Shown: positions 36,541-64,000 of the stretch, in pieces
How the letters are laid out: the number at the start of each line of letters is the position of its first letter
Position numbering within the stretch: position 1 is the first letter of the stretch
Assembly (NCBI GenBank): GCA_051294375.1
Contig: CM119263.1
Coordinates: 28,495,280 to 28,559,279, forward strand
DNA length: 64,000 nucleotides
Reading direction: 5' to 3'
Source of the DNA: Paraspadella gotoi
Taxonomy: Eukaryota > Chaetognatha
Translations under genes and position numbers: made by a program
Notes under the pieces: generated by a model
Told to the model about the DNA's origin: nothing
The model's database searches: none
The model's input: only the letters and a program-made list of their open reading frames with translations

Positions 36541-37250
36541 AAGCCCTTCGGCGCGTGGGGGGAAAAAGTGGGAGGAAAGGTAGGGGGTAAAACACGTATA
36601 AAGTAGAAAACCGGCGACGGGAAAAAGGGCTAGAGGGCAAAAAAAAAAACAATAAAAACCGCCATAGGAAGGGGAAAGAAAGGAGTAAATGGTGAAAAGG
36701 GGGTAGTGACGGCGGGGGTAAATAAGGGAAAGGAAAGATGTCTGACGGCAAGGGAGGCGAGTAATTTGTAGAGATCAGCGGGGGGCGGGTTGGTGGGCGG
36801 GGCAGATGGAGGGTGGTGGGGGGCGAAGAAGAGAACGATAACGGGACGAGGACAAGCCGCACGGTGCGGGAAAATGTATGTTGGTGTCGTTTATCGATTA
36901 TGCTCTGTGTATTTTATATAGCGCTTTGTCGACTCGAACCGAAAGGAGGGGGCGAAAAGATGATGAGAGATAAGAAAGAGACGGAGAGAGAAGAGAGAGA
37001 ATGAGAGAGAGAGAGAGAGAGGTGAAGAGAGAGGAGGGAAAAAAAGAGAGAGAGGGAAGAGAAGAGAAGAGCAGAGAATGAGAGAGAGTTGGCGAACGAA
37101 AAAAAAAAGGAATAGCGAACAAGAAGAGAGCAAAAGGGAAGCGTCAAGGGCGCCGGGGCCGAGCGAGAAAGAGAGAGAGCCGAGAGGGGGCGCGCCGGGA
37201 AAAAGACGCAGCGGAAAAACAACCCCGGGCCACCCGAAGAAAGGGAGGAG

Positions 37251-37291
<41 letters not shown>

Positions 37292-38104
37292 AGAGAGAGG
37301 AGAGAGAGGACGTGATGGAGAGAGGAGAGAGATAGGAGAGCGGAGAGAGAGAGGCAAAAGAGCAGGGGACGACGAAAGAAAAAAAAGGAAAAGGAAAAAG
37401 GGAAGAAAGGAAAGGAAGGAAAAAAGAAGGCAGGAACGGAAGCGAGAGGAAAAAGAAAGCACGGCGATAAAACGAGGGGGGAATAAAGGGGGGAATAGAA
37501 ATAGGTAAGAGTAGGTGGGAGTGGGGGAGAATGTATTGAGAGAGGGCGGAGAAGAAGTCAAGAGGGGAACGGGAGGAAAAAGAAGCGAAAAAAGAAAGAA
37601 AAAAAAAGGAAAGGAAAAAGAAGAAAAAAACGGGAGAGCAAAAGGAGGGTAAAAAGGAGGAAGGGCGGAAGAAAGAAAGGCGAGGCACCGGGGGACCAAA
37701 GAGAGAAAAGAGCGAGAGAGAGAGAGAGAGAGAGATGTTTGAGAGAGAGAGGAGGAGAGAGACGAGGAGACGAGGAGAAAGGGAGAGAGAGAGAGAGAGG
37801 GAGGAGAGAAAGAGAGAGAGAGAGAGATGAGAGAGAGAGAAATGAGATGAGAGATGGAGACCTGAGCCGAGAGAGGAGAATGAGAGAGAGAGAGAGAGAG
37901 AGGACGCGGCAGTGGTGGCGCGATAGAGAGCGAGGGGCTTGTTTCTTTTTTATGTTGGTGTGTGTTTTTCGGAGCGAAAACAGGGCGGCCAAAAAGGAAA
38001 AAAAAGGGGCGGGGGGAAAAAAAAAGCCGGAGCGAGACGCAAGGCCAGGGGCAGAAAAACAGCTAAGGGGCGGGCTTTTTTTTTTTTTTTTTTAGGGAAA
38101 AGAA

Positions 38105-38400
38105 TAAGCGCGCGCGCGTCGCCCTGCGGGGTCGGGTGGGGCGGGCGGTGCGGCGGGCTTTGTTTCTGTTTGTTCTTGGTTGTCTGTGGTTTCGGCGCGG
38201 TGGGTGAGCGGCGGGCCGGGCGGGCGGGCGGGCGGGCGTGGAGACCGGTCGGGCGGGCGTGGCGGGGCCGGGCCGGCGCGCGTTTCTCTTGCGCGCGCTG
38301 CGCGCGCGCGGCGTCGCGTTCGCTCGAGCGCGCTGCAGCGCGCGCGCGCGCGCGCGCGCGGGCGCGCGGCCGAGAGAAAACACCGAGAAGGCGTCCGGGC
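38105..38400. promoter_or_regulatory. CpG island-like block upstream of lectin/CUB exon 1
   Basis: GC-rich with dense CpG, GGGCGG-like boxes at about 38,215-38,265 and a (CG)n run at about 38,336-38,362. It ends 170 bp before a gap and about 0.6 kb before the start codon region, so it is the best candidate promoter. Repeated identically at 46,896-47,191. Confidence 0.45.
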
Positions 38401-38567
38401 CGGTTAGTGGGGGAGGACGAGCGAGGACGGGGGAAGGAAAGAGAGAGCGAGGAAAAGGTGCTGAGCGAAGACGAGGAAAGGATGGAGGGGGGATGGAGGG
38501 GGGGGAGGTACAGGGGGGAGGAAGGGGGGATTTTTTTTTTTGGAGAAGGGTGGTAGGAAGGGGGGGG

Positions 38568-38592
38568 NNNNNNNNNNNNNNNNNNNNNNNNN
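38568..38592. other. 25-N gap upstream of lectin/CUB exon 1
   Basis: Follows a poly-G run that also ends the second placement of the 2.9 kb block. Confidence 0.95.
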
Positions 38593-39059
38593 ACAAAAGA
38601 AGACGCACGTCATCTCACACGCGACGCACGCAACGACGTTGTCGCGATTCCTGACGTCAAGGGAGAAACACCGAAGACGCCGAGGACGACGACGACGACG
38701 ACGACGACGACGACAAAGCAATTAAAAAGCCGCGGAACGACGAAAATAAATATTTAAAATTAAGAAAGAAAAAAAAATGGCGGAAAATTTCCGGAGATAA
38801 GAAAAGAAAAAAAAAACCTTTAAAAAAAAATCAGGAAAATAAAGCGGAATTTTTTTATTTTATTTTAACGAAATTCGGAACAAAAAAAAACTGGAAAAAA
38901 AATTATCCTCTTCTCCTCGTTTGGCGTTTCCACTCCGTTTTCCCTCGGCGACGAATGACGGCGGCGGCGGAGGCGGCGGCGGCGGCGGAGGCGGCGGCGG
39001 CGGCGACGCCATTGTTTGAAAAATCCTTCTCGAAGATTTCCTCGAAGCGAAAACCGGAG

Positions 39060-61724
<22,665 letters not shown>

Positions 61725-62093
61725 CAAGAAAGAAAAGGATTTGATGAATTAAAAGAAGATTTGATGAATTAAGTCATCCGATAATGAATCCGTCAGTGAA
61801 TGAAAGGAAGAGGGCGGAAATGGGTTTTTATGAATTCAGTCATCCGAAAAGGATTTATCGTATAATGTTGTAGCATCAAAAAAGATTTGTTTTTTGATAG
61901 GTTAATGGTTGTAAAATTAATTTTGAAAAAAAATTATCGAATTCTTTCAGTGAAATGAATTATGAAAGATAGTTTTTACTGTCTCTTCCTGCCCGAAAAA
62001 GGCTCCACACATCAAAAAGACGTTTTAACCAAAATCTTTCATAATCATTTTTGTCCCTAATCGCAAATTTAAATTCAAAACTGTGTATTGACC

Positions 62094-62099
62094 AATAAA
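62094..62099 (+). promoter_or_regulatory. Candidate polyadenylation signal of the lectin/CUB gene
   Basis: AATAAA about 370 bases after the stop codon, in an otherwise AT-rich 3' flank. It is the first exact hexamer I noticed downstream; the true cleavage site is unknown. Confidence 0.4.
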
Positions 62100-62319
62100 G
62101 TTAAACAATTTACAAAATGTGTTAACACAATAAAAATACTTTCTTCGTCCCCCCCAACCGCCAAGTCTCGAACCAACCCCCCAACCCACCTTCAACCACC
62201 TTCCCCTTCTCAACCCCACCACCTTCATTTCTCTTCGCGCGATTCACGGATTCTTTGTCGGGCGATTAAATTTCCTCACGTTATTAATGGACGAAACGAG
62301 GAACCGATAATTTCCGTGT

Positions 62320-62414
62320 CGGTCGGCCAGGCGTCGGCCATGCGTCCGCCAGGCGTCGGCGAGGCGTCGGCCAGGCATCGGCCATGCGTCGGCCATGCGT
62401 CGGCCATGCGTCGG
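62320..62414. repeat. 11-bp tandem repeat GCGTCGGCCAT
   Basis: About eight units with single-base variants, GC-rich within AT-rich 3' flank. Confidence 0.9.
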
Positions 62415-62956
62415 GTACTTTTAATTCATTCCTCCCTCCCCTTTTCCTCCCAACCCAACTTCCCTCGTCGAAAAGAAAATTTACGATTTTCCGTTTTCCT
62501 CCTTTTTTTTCCTTTTCCTTTTCTTTTTTTTTTTTTTTTTTTCTCTCTTTCCTTCCTTCTGTCATTGGTCGGAATTAACGATGAAAAAAAGGAAAAGGAA
62601 ATTAGCAAAAAACATAATGTTTCTTTTTTTTGGGTTTTTTTTTTGGTGTGTTTGCAACTGATTTGTAAGTCATTCATTCTTGTATTTTGTTTCCTTTTTT
62701 TTCTTTCTCTAGTAAACTTATTAAAATTGAAACAGGAAATTTTTATTTCTTGTTGAGAAAAGAGATGAGATATGCGAAATAACTGTCAAAAATAAGAACA
62801 TATTAAGAAGATTGAATATTGAAATTTGTTTATTTTTTAATAAATTAGAAGAATTATCCGTCAGAAAAGGATTAACATATGCATTTTTAATTTTATTAGT
62901 TTCGGTTACGTGTTGTTATAATTTTATAAGGTTGTGTACCTCGTAAAAAGACGGTT

Positions 62957-62988
<32 letters not shown>

Positions 62989-64000
62989 GTCCGCTCCTTC
63001 CTCTCCTTCTTTCTTCCGTCTCCTCTTCTAATCTCTCTCTCATCTCTCTCTCTCGTGCTCTCTCCTCTCTCTCTCTCTCTGCGCCTCTTTTTCGCTTTTT
63101 AATTGTCGGCGGCGACACAACTAAAGAGAGGCGTCGACTAATATTCTAGGCGAAGACAACGAAGAACGAATGAACCGACGACGACGGACGACGACGACGA
63201 CGAAATTGAACGAAGAATGACACGTCACTGAACGGACGAGGCGACGCAGTAATGACAAATGAACAACGATGACCAAGTAGTTGAAGATGACAAATTTTTT
63301 TTGGTTCGAAGAAAGTTCCGGTATGGCGCTAAAGTAATAAATAAATAAAGGTTTCATTTAAATTAATAATACCGGCATATGAATAAAATATTAAATGGCT
63401 TATTTAAATTTAATTGTGATGACCGGGGTTTACAATGTCAATAAAGGTTTATTAGCGGTTAGATAAGTGAAAGGCCAATAATTAGGATAGTAAGTCCAAG
63501 GACGTCGATGACAGAGGAATTCTGAAAAAAAGAATTGACAGACTTTACTGCCAATATAGCTGACAAAGGGCGGCGACAACGACAACGTGACGATCGCAAA
63601 ATCACGGATACGCCAACGATGACGACGACGACGACGAAACGCCAACGAAGACGACAACGAAGAAAGGGCGATCTTTTCCCTTAACTCGTCGTTGGGCGTC
63701 GCCTCGAATGTCGACGCTCGATTCGCACAGGAAACTTTGAAGTTTTATTTCGATCGCCAACGCGGAATTTTTTCTCTTTTAACTTTTATTTATCCTCTTT
63801 TTAAATTTTTTTTTTAGATCAGAAATTCGCTGAACGTCAAGAAGATGACGTCATGACGTAACGAACGGTCAAAAGTAACGAGGATTTCAGTCGCGGAGAG
63901 ACGGTAATCGTGTTGACGCGTCAAACGATATACTAATCCGTATTTTTCTTTTTATGGATTAAATAAAAAATAATATTTGAAAAAGGCTACACACGCACAT

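Larger units (their letters stand above)
35640..38567. repeat. 2.9 kb exact direct repeat, copy 1
   Basis: Identical to 44,431-47,358 at a constant offset of 8,791 in the matching open frames and wherever I compared bases. Both copies end at the same base in a poly-G run next to a 25-N gap. A noisy extension (35,384-35,640 against 44,177-44,431) precedes it. Holds GA repeats, CpG blocks and a (GCCAAAAA)-like minisatellite. Probably one locus placed twice. Confidence 0.9.
61725..64000. other. 3' flank of the lectin/CUB gene, no further gene seen
   Basis: AT-rich, with the 11-bp GC repeat at 62,320, a CT repeat at 62,955-63,080 and GACGAC-type tracts at 63,170-63,205 and 63,610-63,660. Frames are low-complexity. 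Confidence 0.5.

Noticed and set aside
36914-37699. Frames of about 260 codons rich in Ser, Leu and Phe, also at 45,705-46,490
   Set aside because: Translation of GA/GAAA-rich DNA; alternative frames are equally open, as expected from simple repeats.

Overview
This window is eukaryotic nuclear DNA from an animal. Both recognisable genes are split by GT-AG introns, one encodes a SUEL-type lectin / CUB-like membrane protein, and there is a typical eukaryotic tRNA-Pro. I infer an arthropod, perhaps a crustacean, from the very high load of (GA)n/(CT)n microsatellites; the sequence does not prove it. No bacterial operon, CRISPR array or virus was seen. Exon structures are my own manual reconstruction from splice motifs and reading phase.

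Layout. Positions 1-23,600 are intergenic: AT-rich DNA, microsatellites, several minisatellites, two GC-rich palindromic clusters, and one likely decayed retroelement piece (3,465-3,788, minus). Positions 23,601-27,908 (minus) hold a complete five-exon gene for a 474-residue condensation-domain-type acyltransferase with an HHAICDG active-site motif. Its first intron carries a transposon-like repeat. Positions 28,000-38,900 are repeats, SSRs and CpG-rich DNA. Positions 38,955-61,724 (plus) hold a 13-exon gene. Its product reads as hydrophobic signal segment, SUEL lectin domain, CUB-like four-cysteine region, basic stretch, one transmembrane helix, cysteine-rich juxtamembrane stretch and a long cytoplasmic tail. 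A tRNA-Pro(TGG) gene lies antisense in its fifth intron. Positions 61,725-64,000 are 3' flank with no further gene seen.

Assembly quality matters here. There are eleven runs of N: seven of exactly 25, one of 10, and three longer ones, all at or in simple repeats. Around them lie copies that look like gap-filling products. A block of about 2.9 kb is identical at 35,640-38,567 and 44,431-47,358 and ends at the same base against a 25-N gap both times. A 2.65 kb block is repeated with many small indels (26,575-29,225 and 29,755-32,424). Several noisy inverted copies sit beside gaps, and extra broken copies of exon 1 of both genes lie inside these blocks. They should not be read as gene duplications without raw-read support.

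The two genes show no functional link. The most distinctive biological signals are (i) six degenerate intronic copies of the 3' end of exon 4 plus its 5' splice site in the lectin/CUB gene, several still in frame; (ii) the HHxxxDG acyltransferase in an animal; (iii) a furin-like basic cluster just outside the membrane helix of the lectin/CUB protein; and (iv) paired GC-rich palindrome clusters in AT-rich DNA.
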